14,141 nucleotides of DNA, from NCBI GenBank assembly GCA_958442925.1, contig CAUCIO010000047.1:1-14141 (forward strand), read 5' to 3'. A model generated the notes under the pieces. It worked only from the letters and a program-made list of their open reading frames with translations. It ran no database searches and was not told the DNA's origin. This document shows, one piece after another, positions 1 through 6,752 of this stretch (the stretch's first letter is position 1; each line of letters begins with the position of its first letter). Made by a program: the position numbers and the translations under genes. The DNA is from an uncultured Clostridium sp. GTDB taxonomy: Bacteria; Bacillota; Clostridia; Lachnospirales; Lachnospiraceae.

Positions 1-248
1 ATATAAGGGCCTACCGGGCCTCCTACATCAGGACCTTCATCATGAATCAGACCGGTATCCTTCAATGTATTATAGATAATCTCAGTAGCGCCCTCTACAT
101 ATCGCTCCTGATCCGTATCCTCAATTCGTAAAATATAATCTCCGCCCTCATGCTTTGTAATCAGGTAAGCATACAGCGCAGTTCTTAAATTTCCTACGTG
201 CATCTTTCCTGTCGGGCTTGGGGCATATCTTGTTCTGATCTTTTCCAT
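1..248 (-). CDS. gltX: Glutamyl-tRNA synthetase, N-terminal part (cut by window edge)
   Basis: Class I aminoacyl-tRNA synthetase that charges tRNA with glutamate in the cytoplasm. I translated the reverse complement of the left edge. The first 82 residues begin MEKIRTRYAPSPTGKMHVGN and contain the PSPTG stretch (residues 10-14) and the HIGH-type ATP-binding motif as HVGN (17-20). They continue with LRIEDTDQERY and DEGPDVGG, both typical of the GltX Rossmann fold. The start ATG (246-248) is supported by AGGAG at 258-262 on the minus strand, 9 bases upstream. The gene runs off the window, so the KMSKS motif and anticodon-binding domain are not visible. It has its own promoter just after mgtE and a hairpin in its leader. 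In this family GluRS and the Glu/Gln non-discriminating form look alike at the N-terminus, and I cannot tell them apart here. Confidence 0.95.
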   Translation of the reverse strand, partial: MEKIRTRYAPSPTGKMHVGNLRTALYAYLITKHEGGDYILRIEDTDQERYVEGATEIIYNTLKDTGLIHDEGPDVGGPVGPY

Positions 249-275
249 AGCTCCACACTCCTCACTGTTAGAATA

Positions 276-298
276 AGGCCCGGCCGGCTGCCGGGCCT
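276..298 (-). terminator. GC-rich hairpin between mgtE and gltX (terminator or leader attenuator)
   Basis: A perfect 9-bp stem (276-284 with 290-298) and a 5-base loop form a strong GC-rich hairpin. On the minus strand it is followed by only a broken U-tract (UAUUCUAAC). It lies downstream of mgtE and could end that transcript. It also lies downstream of the predicted gltX promoter, so it would be in the gltX 5' leader. The weak U-tract makes termination only partly convincing. Confidence 0.5.
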
Positions 299-314
299 GT
301 GTTAAAGATAATTC

Positions 315-343
315 ATTATATCTCTTAATCTGAAAAATTACAA
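315..343 (-). promoter_or_regulatory. Sigma-A-type promoter for gltX
   Basis: On the minus strand, TTGTAA (338-343) and TATAAT (315-320) are separated by exactly 17 bases. This is a perfect -10 with a 4/6 -35, placed directly after the mgtE stop codon. Transcription would start near position 308, giving a leader of about 60 bases that includes the GC-rich hairpin. That is too short for a T-box. Confidence 0.7.
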
Positions 344-345
344 GT

Positions 346-1698
346 CTAGGCTGCCATGTCGAGAAGACGGCAGGCAAAATTAAAATAAATCACAAGGCTG
401 CAGGCGTCCAGAATCGTAGAAATCATAGGAGATGCCATCAGAGCCGGATCCATGTGCAGAACCTTGGCGATAATCGGCAGTGTACAGCCGATTGTTTTGG
501 CGATAATGACAATACAGAAAATACTCAGCACCACTGTCAGGCAGATCATCTCCTGTCCCGGATAGGACAGAGTCAGACGCACAAAATTGGCAATCGCCAG
601 ACAGATTCCTACCAGAATGCCTACCCTCAGCTCCTTCCAGACTACCTTAGCCAAGTCCGAGGGACTGATCTCACCTACTGCCATACCACGGATAATCATA
701 GTGCTGGCCTGGCTTCCTGAGTTTCCTCCTGTGTTCATCAGCATTGGAATAAAGGTAACTAAAAGAGGAACTGCAGAAAATGCCTCTTCATAAGCAGTCA
801 GAATCTCTCCTGTCACCATACTGCTGAACATGAGAATTAACAGCCAGACGATTCTGTTCTTGGCCAGCTGAAACACACCGGTTTTCAGATACGGCTTTTC
901 ACTGGGGTTCATGGCGGCCATCTTCTCGAAGTCCTCTGTGGCCTCCTGCTCCATAACGTCCATCACGTCGTCAACGGTGATAATGCCTACCAGACGGTTT
1001 TCCCCATCTACAACAGGGAGGCTCAGCAGATCGTACTCGTTAAACAAGTCTGCCACCGCCTCCTGATCATCAGTCGTATGGGCCTTCAGCACATGGCTGT
1101 CCATAATTTCCTCGATAGTGGTAGTGTAGGGGCTCATCAGCAGATCCTTCACCGTCACCACGCCTTCCAGATGGCGTCCTGCATCCATTACGTAGCAGGT
1201 ATAGATCGTCTCCTTGTCTACTCCGTATTTCCGAATATATGCAAAGGCCTCTTCCACTGTCATGGCCTTTTTCAGTCCCACATACTCGGCAGTCATCACG
1301 CTTCCAGCGCTGTTGTCCGGATACTTGAGAAACTGGTTGATCAGCTTTCTTGTATCCGGGCTGGAGTTCTTCAGCACTCGTTTTACAATCGTCGCAGGAA
1401 GCTCCTCCAGCATATCTACCGCATCATCCACAAACAGATCGTCCATGATGTACTGAAGCTCATTATCCGTAATACTGGTAATGATATGCTGCTGCTTCTC
1501 CACCGGAAGGCAGGCGAACACATCTGACGCCATCTCTTTAGGAAGCGTCCTGAATACGACCACCGTCTTCTCTGAATCCAGTTCCTCCATAAACGAGGCG
1601 ATATCCACCTCGTTCATCTCTATCAGTTTTTCCTTCAGGCTTCTGTACTGCTTTTCATCAGCCAAAGCGTGAAGATCATCAAAATTCATCTCCTCCAT
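346..1698 (-). CDS. mgtE: Magnesium transporter MgtE
   Basis: Mg2+-selective channel of the cytoplasmic membrane, gated by intracellular Mg2+. The 450-residue protein has the standard family layout and length: an N-terminal helical MgtE_N domain (about 1-130), two CBS domains (about 133-195 and 197-255, with LEGVVTVKDL and LVGIITVDDV), a linker helix, and a five-helix membrane domain from about 280. The signature MNTGGNSGSQAST sits at 321-333. The acidic pore residue expected in the last helices is probably D417 or D431; I did not align them. Start: the first ATG has GGGAG about 6 bases upstream. A second ATG three codons later is possible, but its purine-rich tract abuts it. The gene has its own promoter. 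The predicted leader is only about 35 bases, so there is no room for an M-box Mg2+ riboswitch. Confidence 0.96.
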   Translation of the reverse strand: MEEMNFDDLHALADEKQYRSLKEKLIEMNEVDIASFMEELDSEKTVVVFRTLPKEMASDVFACLPVEKQQHIITSITDNELQYIMDDLFVDDAVDMLEELPATIVKRVLKNSSPDTRKLINQFLKYPDNSAGSVMTAEYVGLKKAMTVEEAFAYIRKYGVDKETIYTCYVMDAGRHLEGVVTVKDLLMSPYTTTIEEIMDSHVLKAHTTDDQEAVADLFNEYDLLSLPVVDGENRLVGIITVDDVMDVMEQEATEDFEKMAAMNPSEKPYLKTGVFQLAKNRIVWLLILMFSSMVTGEILTAYEEAFSAVPLLVTFIPMLMNTGGNSGSQASTMIIRGMAVGEISPSDLAKVVWKELRVGILVGICLAIANFVRLTLSYPGQEMICLTVVLSIFCIVIIAKTIGCTLPIIAKVLHMDPALMASPMISTILDACSLVIYFNFACRLLDMAA

Positions 1699-1738
1699 AC
1701 CCTACTCCCTTTCCAGACACGCTCATCCGCTTCTTCCT

Positions 1739-1767
1739 ATTATAGTAAGAATTCATTAAAATTTCAA
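1739..1767 (-). promoter_or_regulatory. Sigma-A-type promoter for mgtE
   Basis: On the minus strand, TTGAAA (1762-1767) and a perfect TATAAT (1739-1744) are separated by 17 bases in the AT-rich gap between the ABC permease stop and mgtE. Predicted transcription start is near 1732. No terminator hairpin is visible between the permease gene and this promoter, so read-through from the ABC cluster into mgtE is also possible. Confidence 0.8.
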
Positions 1768-1772
1768 CGGAT

Positions 1773-2813
1773 TTATGCGAGATAATACCAGGGCAGAAAG
1801 AATTTAGCTGCCAATGAAGCCCAGGGCAGAAGCGGAGACAGATCGATAAATACAGGGCAGAAAACCAGGCTTCCCACTGCGAAAAACGGGATCAGGCAGG
1901 CGACAGCCAGAGGATTCTTCACGATTCTGCATACTCCCCAGGAAAAAAGCGTGCACATTCCTCCATAAATGAGCAGGCGAAAGATCTCTGAAAACCATTC
2001 CCCACTCTCCGCTTCACCTGAAACCACAAGTGCCGCAAATCCACTGATACAGGCCAGAAAAACAGGAGCTGCCAGACAGGAAATAACAGCTGTCTCACGG
2101 CTGACACCTGACAGCGTAGAAAACAATCCTCTCCTTTCATCCTCACATGCAGTCACCGCTGCTGTCAGACTGAGCACAAAAATAAACACTGCCGTCATCC
2201 CCCTGGCAGGAAACGTCTGTTTCATGGATGGCTTTCCAATCTTATCTCCGCCCGCTGTCTCATACTGAAAAGCAAAGGTACTGCCATTTTCCAGGTAGGC
2301 ATCGTACAGAGTCTCCAGCCTCTGCCATACTTCCTTCTCACCCTGAAATGGTTTTCCATCTCTGCTGTACGTCTCCAGCAGACTGCGCCCCCACACGGAA
2401 AAAAGGCCGGAGAACACTACCTCGGAAGACAGCTTGTCTGCCGCCGTGGATGGAGCCGTTACCAGAGTAATGCTTCTCTTATAGCGCCCAGATTCCATTC
2501 TTTCCCGCAGATCCTCGGGAAAAATATAACCGCATTCCGCTTTCCTGGCCGCTACATCCTTCCGCAGCTCTTTCTCTGAACTGCTTATGTAAAACTCAAA
2601 GGAGTGCTCTCCTGACAGAAGCTCGTCAGCCACCTGGAGGTTCCAGTCTGACTCTCCTGCATACAAAGCGATGGCTATCGAATCCTCCTCTGGATTTTCC
2701 GCCTCCCGGAAGAACCAGAGCCCTGTCGGCAGAGAAATCAGAAGAAGTAAAAAAAAGAAGCGCTTTGTCTGCCGCTTTAAAGACAGATAAAACCACAGCC
2801 CTGTTTTACTCAT
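1773..2813 (-). CDS. ABC-2-type transporter permease, second subunit
   Basis: Predicted integral membrane subunit of an ABC transporter, 346 residues. One membrane segment lies near the N-terminus (about 19-36), followed by an extracytoplasmic domain of roughly 165 residues. A C-terminal block of about five hydrophobic segments follows (about 205-223, 242-266, 278-295, 300-322 and the hydrophobic tail ending FLPWYYLA). This layout (one helix, large outside domain, helical block) is that of ABC-2/ABC2_membrane_3 permeases. The ATG lies inside the end of the upstream permease gene: ATGAGTAA overlaps by 8 bases, with AAGGAGG 4 bases upstream. This suggests translational coupling and a heterodimeric pair. 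The protein is shorter than its partner (403 residues) and has no recognisable substrate signature. Family assignment is by topology and context, not by a specific motif. Confidence 0.75.
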   Translation of the reverse strand: MSKTGLWFYLSLKRQTKRFFFLLLLISLPTGLWFFREAENPEEDSIAIALYAGESDWNLQVADELLSGEHSFEFYISSSEKELRKDVAARKAECGYIFPEDLRERMESGRYKRSITLVTAPSTAADKLSSEVVFSGLFSVWGRSLLETYSRDGKPFQGEKEVWQRLETLYDAYLENGSTFAFQYETAGGDKIGKPSMKQTFPARGMTAVFIFVLSLTAAVTACEDERRGLFSTLSGVSRETAVISCLAAPVFLACISGFAALVVSGEAESGEWFSEIFRLLIYGGMCTLFSWGVCRIVKNPLAVACLIPFFAVGSLVFCPVFIDLSPLLPWASLAAKFFLPWYYLA

Positions 2814-4017
2814 AATCCCTCCTTACTGCCACTGCAAGGCCAAAAGATACTGCTTCCACAGCCAGAAGCCTGAAAACCGGCGCCCATGACGCCAGCTGCC
2901 CGGTTCCCCCTGAAACCTCTTCTGATACCATCCATTTTACCGCTTCCATTAAAAAGAAAACTGGCGTAAACCTTCCGGCTTCGGTAATTGCTTTCGGCAA
3001 AAATACAGCCGGAATCAGCCCTCCGGCCATAAACATCATAACAATCGTGGACAGAAACAGGATACTGACGCCGGCCAGAGTACTCCTTCCCGCCTCATAA
3101 ATCAGAATCACCCACCCAGACGCGCAAATGCAGATGAGAAGCCACACAGGAATGCTGCACAAGCCGCTCTGAAGCATGCCTTCTCCCAGGCAGAAAAAAA
3201 AGGGAGCAGCCGTAGCCAATGCAAGCAGAAATGCCAGCGCCAGCGTTCTGGCCCACAGGCGCATGGGACGGCTGAAACCGGAAATATAAAGTTTTTTTTC
3301 CATTCCTCCAGAAAACGGCTGCAGAAAGCCTGCCGCCGGGATTCCCAAAAGGAGAACTGCCAGCACTGCGCAGGAAATCCCGTAAAATACCTCTGTAGTC
3401 ACATCTCCCGATGCACTCACCTGTTCCGTTTTAAAATAGACAGAGCGGGAAAGGGCGTATTTCAGATACAGACGGTTCAGATCTGACTCTGCCTGAGGAA
3501 TCTGGGCTGCTCTTCCCATATCTTCTAAGAGATGATCTGCTGCATAAATGGCAGCCTGAGCTGTCTTCAGGATTTCTGTTCCCGCATCTGTCAGTTCCCG
3601 GAAAACAGAGGCTTCCAGGCCTGCCTGTTCTGGAAATACAATCGTCACAGGCTCGTTCGTTCCGTTCATAATCCCTTCCAGAAGCTGATCTGGAATCAGC
3701 ATAAGAGCATAAATTTCACCCTTCTCCATCTGCCTGCGCCCCTCCTCCTCATCCAGGTAGACGAATTCGCAGAGGCTGGATACGCTCTCCAGGGAGGAAA
3801 CCATAGACATGATCCACTTTGCGCCTCGATCCTCTCTCGGCACTGCCACTCCTACCTGAATGCTGTCCACAGCTTTCTTTCCGTAAAGCATCCTGTTTGC
3901 AGAAAAAGCAATTGTGCCGGCTAATACCGCCAGCACAACTGCTCCTGTCAGAAAATAGGGGATGCTTTTTAACGCCCTCTTCATTTCAATTTTTAAAATC
4001 GTTAAAAATCTTCCCAT
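2806..4017 (-). CDS. ABC-2-type transporter permease, first subunit
   Basis: Predicted membrane subunit of an ABC transporter, 403 residues. The N-terminus is short and basic, followed by a membrane helix at about 20-40. An extracytoplasmic domain (about 45-205) begins with a VGVAVPREDR strand typical of ABC2_membrane_3 proteins. Further membrane segments lie at about 210-232, 256-276, 289-308, 312-338 and 383-398. Like its downstream partner it has no ATPase motifs, so it depends on a separate ATP-binding protein, most likely the one encoded two genes upstream. It starts 21 bases after the zinc-ribbon gene, with AGGAG only 3 bases before the ATG, which is a short spacing. I find no better start nearby. 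It overlaps the next permease by 8 bases. Export of a lipid, peptide or drug is typical for the family, but the substrate is unknown. Confidence 0.78.
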   Translation of the reverse strand: MGRFLTILKIEMKRALKSIPYFLTGAVVLAVLAGTIAFSANRMLYGKKAVDSIQVGVAVPREDRGAKWIMSMVSSLESVSSLCEFVYLDEEEGRRQMEKGEIYALMLIPDQLLEGIMNGTNEPVTIVFPEQAGLEASVFRELTDAGTEILKTAQAAIYAADHLLEDMGRAAQIPQAESDLNRLYLKYALSRSVYFKTEQVSASGDVTTEVFYGISCAVLAVLLLGIPAAGFLQPFSGGMEKKLYISGFSRPMRLWARTLALAFLLALATAAPFFFCLGEGMLQSGLCSIPVWLLICICASGWVILIYEAGRSTLAGVSILFLSTIVMMFMAGGLIPAVFLPKAITEAGRFTPVFFLMEAVKWMVSEEVSGGTGQLASWAPVFRLLAVEAVSFGLAVAVRRDYE

Positions 4018-4038
4018 GAACTCCTGTTATCCTCTTCT

Positions 4039-5883
4039 CTAGCTGAGGCCGGTACTGCTCAGTATGGATGAAAGACCCATATACAGCTCCATAATCACTG
4101 CATTCCACTCCTCTTCTGTGGCTGCCAGAATATCGAAAGCTTCTCCCTCTGGTTTGGAAACAGCTTCTTCCAGAGGCTTGATTCCATAGCTTCCTGACAG
4201 CTCTGCCAGGGTAATTCCCTCGTCCAGAGGACCAGCTATAACGCTCAGAGAATCCACAACCGCATTGAAGGACTCTCCAGGAACCAGATCCTCCACAATA
4301 CCGCTGATCAGGATGCTGCCAATTTCTGTCTCATTCTCTTCTGCGTAAGCATCAATCGTATAATTTGCAGTTGGGATATCGTACTCTCCGCCCAGGCTGA
4401 AAAGCATTTTCTCACCGGCCGCTTCTACCTGAACTGCCAGCTGAGCCTGGTAGCTCTTATCCTTTTCGTACTCTCCGATTTTAGCTACGTCAACTGTAAC
4501 CGTTTCCCCTGACGGATCCTCCGCTGTAAGGCTTGCCTCTATATTGGCTGTCTGGCTGTAACCGCCTCTGAAATTTACGGTTCCGTGCAGCTTCATAGTA
4601 TCAGCTGTCTCTGCAGCTGCTGCTGACTCTTCTGCTGCTGCCGTCTCAGCCTCTGCTGTCTGCCCTGCCATAGAAAGCTCTGTACTGTAGTCGAAAGATG
4701 CCAGCTTTCCGTCATCTGTCACATAAACTGCCAGAGTCACATCTCCCATCGCTCCCTCCAGCTGGGAGAGAAGTGTTTCAACTGCCTCGTCTGCGGAAGT
4801 CCAAAGCTCTGTCTGCTGCTGTTCCGGAGTCATGTCAGCGCTGTCCAGTCCATAAAGCTGAGCCATCTCCTCAGAGCTGTACAGAGACGCATTCAGATCA
4901 TAAACCAGCTCCAGATAGGTAATCATATCTTTCTTTAAGGTTTCATCAGCCAGGAAGAAATCCTTGGTTTCTGTAAAGAACTGAACCAGAGCGGCGTTGC
5001 TGAGAACTACGTCGTAGCCGTCGCACTCTACCTCTGCATCTCCCACTGTGCAGCTTTTGCTCTCGCCCTTTTCTACTGTCATGGCTGCTTTCAGATTATC
5101 TACAGCCTTGCTTCCCGTCTTATATCTGTCCCAGAGGGCTTCAATGTCAAACATAGGTGTCTCTGAATGAGACAGCTCGTTGGCCTTCTTCATGTAATCA
5201 GCATACCCCTGAAGATCCATGCCCATATCCGCCAGATTCTTTCCAAGGTATGGAGAATTTGCAATCTGTGTGTCCAGATCTTCTGCCAGATTAAGAGTAA
5301 ATACCTTGTTGGTCATATCCGGCGGCAGAGCAACTGCCATCTCTGAATCGTCCAGGTATACCTTTGCATTGAACATGGGGATATCACCGTACTGGAATCC
5401 CATATCCATGTCCATAGTTCTGCTCTCTCTGTCTTCCCTGGCATTAATCGTAAAGCCTGTTCCCTGCATCTCTGCGCTTCCCAAAAGCTCTCCCAGTGTC
5501 AGATTCATATTCACCTGATAGGAATCGCTGTACAGCTTCTTTCCCAATGCCTTCCAGCCAAAGATCTCTTCCATCGGATCAGTCTGGCCTTCTGCCATTA
5601 CTCCCTTAAATGCCTCAATCACAACATCCTTGGGATCCTGCTTGTTCATCTGCCAGAAAGCCACACCGCCTATCACAGCAACTGCTGCCACTGCTGCTCC
5701 AGCTATCCATGCCTTTCCTGACTTTTTCTCCGCTACAGCTAATGCTGCCGGTTCTCCTGCCTGGCTCCCGTCTGCCTGGCTGCTCTGGCCTGCTTCCACC
5801 GGAGTTTCCATCAGATTTTTTTTACATACGGGGCACTCTGCGCTCCCATCCGGAATTTCCTGATTGCAATAAGGGCATTTCAT
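4039..5883 (-). CDS. Zinc-ribbon, single-pass membrane protein of unknown function
   Basis: A 614-residue protein whose job I do not recognise. It opens with a four-cysteine zinc ribbon, CPYC at residues 3-6 and CPVC at 17-20. A Gln/Ser/Ala-rich linker follows, then a membrane helix at about 58-77 (Ala/Val-rich, ending FW). The remaining 530 or so residues are acidic and probably extracytoplasmic, with repeated beta-type segments. An Ala/Glu-rich low-complexity linker (AETAAAEESAAAAETAD) lies in the middle of the outer domain. Zinc-ribbon-plus-TM proteins with large outer domains are common in Clostridia and are usually annotated as hypothetical or DUF proteins. The longer frame extends 14 codons upstream, but the AGGAGG at 5892-5897 lies 8 bases before the internal ATG at 5881-5883, which decides the start. 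It sits between an ABC ATPase and two permeases, suggesting an accessory or sensing partner of that transporter (inference). Confidence 0.8.
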   Translation of the reverse strand: MKCPYCNQEIPDGSAECPVCKKNLMETPVEAGQSSQADGSQAGEPAALAVAEKKSGKAWIAGAAVAAVAVIGGVAFWQMNKQDPKDVVIEAFKGVMAEGQTDPMEEIFGWKALGKKLYSDSYQVNMNLTLGELLGSAEMQGTGFTINAREDRESRTMDMDMGFQYGDIPMFNAKVYLDDSEMAVALPPDMTNKVFTLNLAEDLDTQIANSPYLGKNLADMGMDLQGYADYMKKANELSHSETPMFDIEALWDRYKTGSKAVDNLKAAMTVEKGESKSCTVGDAEVECDGYDVVLSNAALVQFFTETKDFFLADETLKKDMITYLELVYDLNASLYSSEEMAQLYGLDSADMTPEQQQTELWTSADEAVETLLSQLEGAMGDVTLAVYVTDDGKLASFDYSTELSMAGQTAEAETAAAEESAAAAETADTMKLHGTVNFRGGYSQTANIEASLTAEDPSGETVTVDVAKIGEYEKDKSYQAQLAVQVEAAGEKMLFSLGGEYDIPTANYTIDAYAEENETEIGSILISGIVEDLVPGESFNAVVDSLSVIAGPLDEGITLAELSGSYGIKPLEEAVSKPEGEAFDILAATEEEWNAVIMELYMGLSSILSSTGLS

Positions 5884-5891
5884 ACTGTTTT

Positions 5892-5897
5892 CCTCCT
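5892..5897 (-). promoter_or_regulatory. Ribosome binding site that fixes the zinc-ribbon gene start
   Basis: On the minus strand this reads AGGAGG, 8 bases before the ATG at 5883. It places the start at MKCPYC and rules out the in-frame upstream ATG, which would put 14 uncharacteristic residues ahead of the zinc ribbon. Confidence 0.85.
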
Positions 5898-5915
5898 CTG
5901 TTTTGGATGGAATAT

Positions 5916-5944
5916 ATTCTAACATATTTTTCTATTTTCGTCAT
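5916..5944 (-). promoter_or_regulatory. Possible internal promoter for the zinc-ribbon gene
   Basis: On the minus strand, ATGACG (5939-5944, 4/6 match) and TAGAAT (5916-5921, 5/6 match) are separated by 17 bases in a very AT-rich 110-base gap after the ABC ATPase gene. The start would fall near 5909, just ahead of the Shine-Dalgarno. In such AT-rich DNA chance matches are likely, so this is tentative. Confidence 0.4.
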
Positions 5945-5977
5945 TATATTTGTCTATTTTGTAATAATTCTTTAAGG

Positions 5978-6000
5978 ATTTTGACAGCTTTTGTCAAAAT
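5978..6000 (-). repeat. AT-rich inverted repeat overlapping the ABC ATPase stop codon
   Basis: A perfect 9-bp inverted repeat (5978-5986 with 5992-6000, ATTTTGACA and TGTCAAAAT) has a 5-base centre. The TGA stop of the ABC ATPase (5994-5996) lies inside one arm. No U-tract follows on the minus strand, so it is a poor intrinsic terminator. It could be an operator, a 3'-end processing hairpin, or chance. Confidence 0.5.
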
Positions 6001-6671
6001 TTACCAATCAGTTTTTCCGGTTCCACGCCGTTTTCCGTACTTTCCGGAATCAATACCCCCCGCTTTAAGATGTACAGGGAGCTGCAGACCTGAAGCTCCG
6101 GCAGTTCATGGGAAGTCAGGATTACGGTACCTCCCCTTTTCACAAAAGTATGGATATAACGAAGAATCTCCTCCTTGGCTCCCAGGTCTAATGCCGCCCC
6201 CGGCTCATCCATAATCAGGAGAGACGCCTGATTAGAGAGAGCAGATGCAATGCTGAGGCGTTTTTTCTGTCCTCCGGACAGTTTTCCCGCCGGAATATTT
6301 AAAAATTCCGAAATTCCAAGCGTCTTTGCCACTCCCTCCTGCAAATCCTTCTCCATTCTTTTTTTGTCGCCTTTGTACCAGAGAGCAAAATTATCCCTGG
6401 CTGTCAGCTCTGGAATCAGCGGATTTTCCTGAGGTACGTAGGCCGCTCGCTTCTCAAAGACAGACCGTCTGCCTGCCGCCTCTTCCCCGTCAAACCGTAT
6501 GCTGCCCTGATCTGGACGGCTCACTCCCGCCAGAATAGACAAAAGCGTGGTTTTTCCGCATCCATTTCCACCGGCAATCCCCACACACTCTCCCGGGGCT
6601 GCTGTAAAAGACACTCCGTTTAAAATCTGACGCTTTTTAAATTTTTTATAGATTCCCGATACTTCCAGCAT
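5994..6671 (-). CDS. ABC transporter ATP-binding protein
   Basis: Cytoplasmic ATPase that powers an ABC transporter; 225 residues, a normal single-domain length. All nucleotide-binding motifs are present: Walker A GGNGCGKT (34-41), Q-loop glutamine in PQENPL (Q81), signature LSGGQ (131-135), Walker B LLIMDE (151-156) and H-loop TSHE (H188). Nothing specific to a substrate is visible. The ATG at 6669-6671 is preceded by AGGAG at a 7-base spacing. The gene begins only 17 bases after the pnp terminator and I see no promoter for it, so its expression is unclear. It is followed by the zinc-ribbon membrane protein and two ABC-2 permeases, which are its likely partners. Confidence 0.93.
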   Translation of the reverse strand: MLEVSGIYKKFKKRQILNGVSFTAAPGECVGIAGGNGCGKTTLLSILAGVSRPDQGSIRFDGEEAAGRRSVFEKRAAYVPQENPLIPELTARDNFALWYKGDKKRMEKDLQEGVAKTLGISEFLNIPAGKLSGGQKKRLSIASALSNQASLLIMDEPGAALDLGAKEEILRYIHTFVKRGGTVILTSHELPELQVCSSLYILKRGVLIPESTENGVEPEKLIGKF

Positions 6672-6687
6672 ACCTGTTCTCCTTTTT

Positions 6688-6732
6688 AAAAAGGGCTGCT
6701 GTAAAACTGTCTTTTCGTTTTACAGCAGCCCT
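6688..6732 (-). terminator. Strong intrinsic terminator of pnp
   Basis: A perfect 16-bp stem (6692-6707 with 6717-6732) and a 9-base loop are followed on the minus strand by a run of five U. It lies 21 bases after the pnp stop codon. The U-run is half of a 14-base perfect palindrome, CCTTTTTAAAAAGG (6681-6694). The other half of this palindrome leads directly into the Shine-Dalgarno of the ABC ATPase gene. Confidence 0.9.
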
Positions 6733-6752
6733 GATTTACTTCTCTTTCAAGC

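Noticed and set aside
4600..4680. Repeated CTGCTG/GCTGCT-like units as a microsatellite
   Set aside because: They encode the Ala/Glu-rich linker of the zinc-ribbon protein and are imperfect, so I treat them as coding low complexity and not as a separate repeat element.
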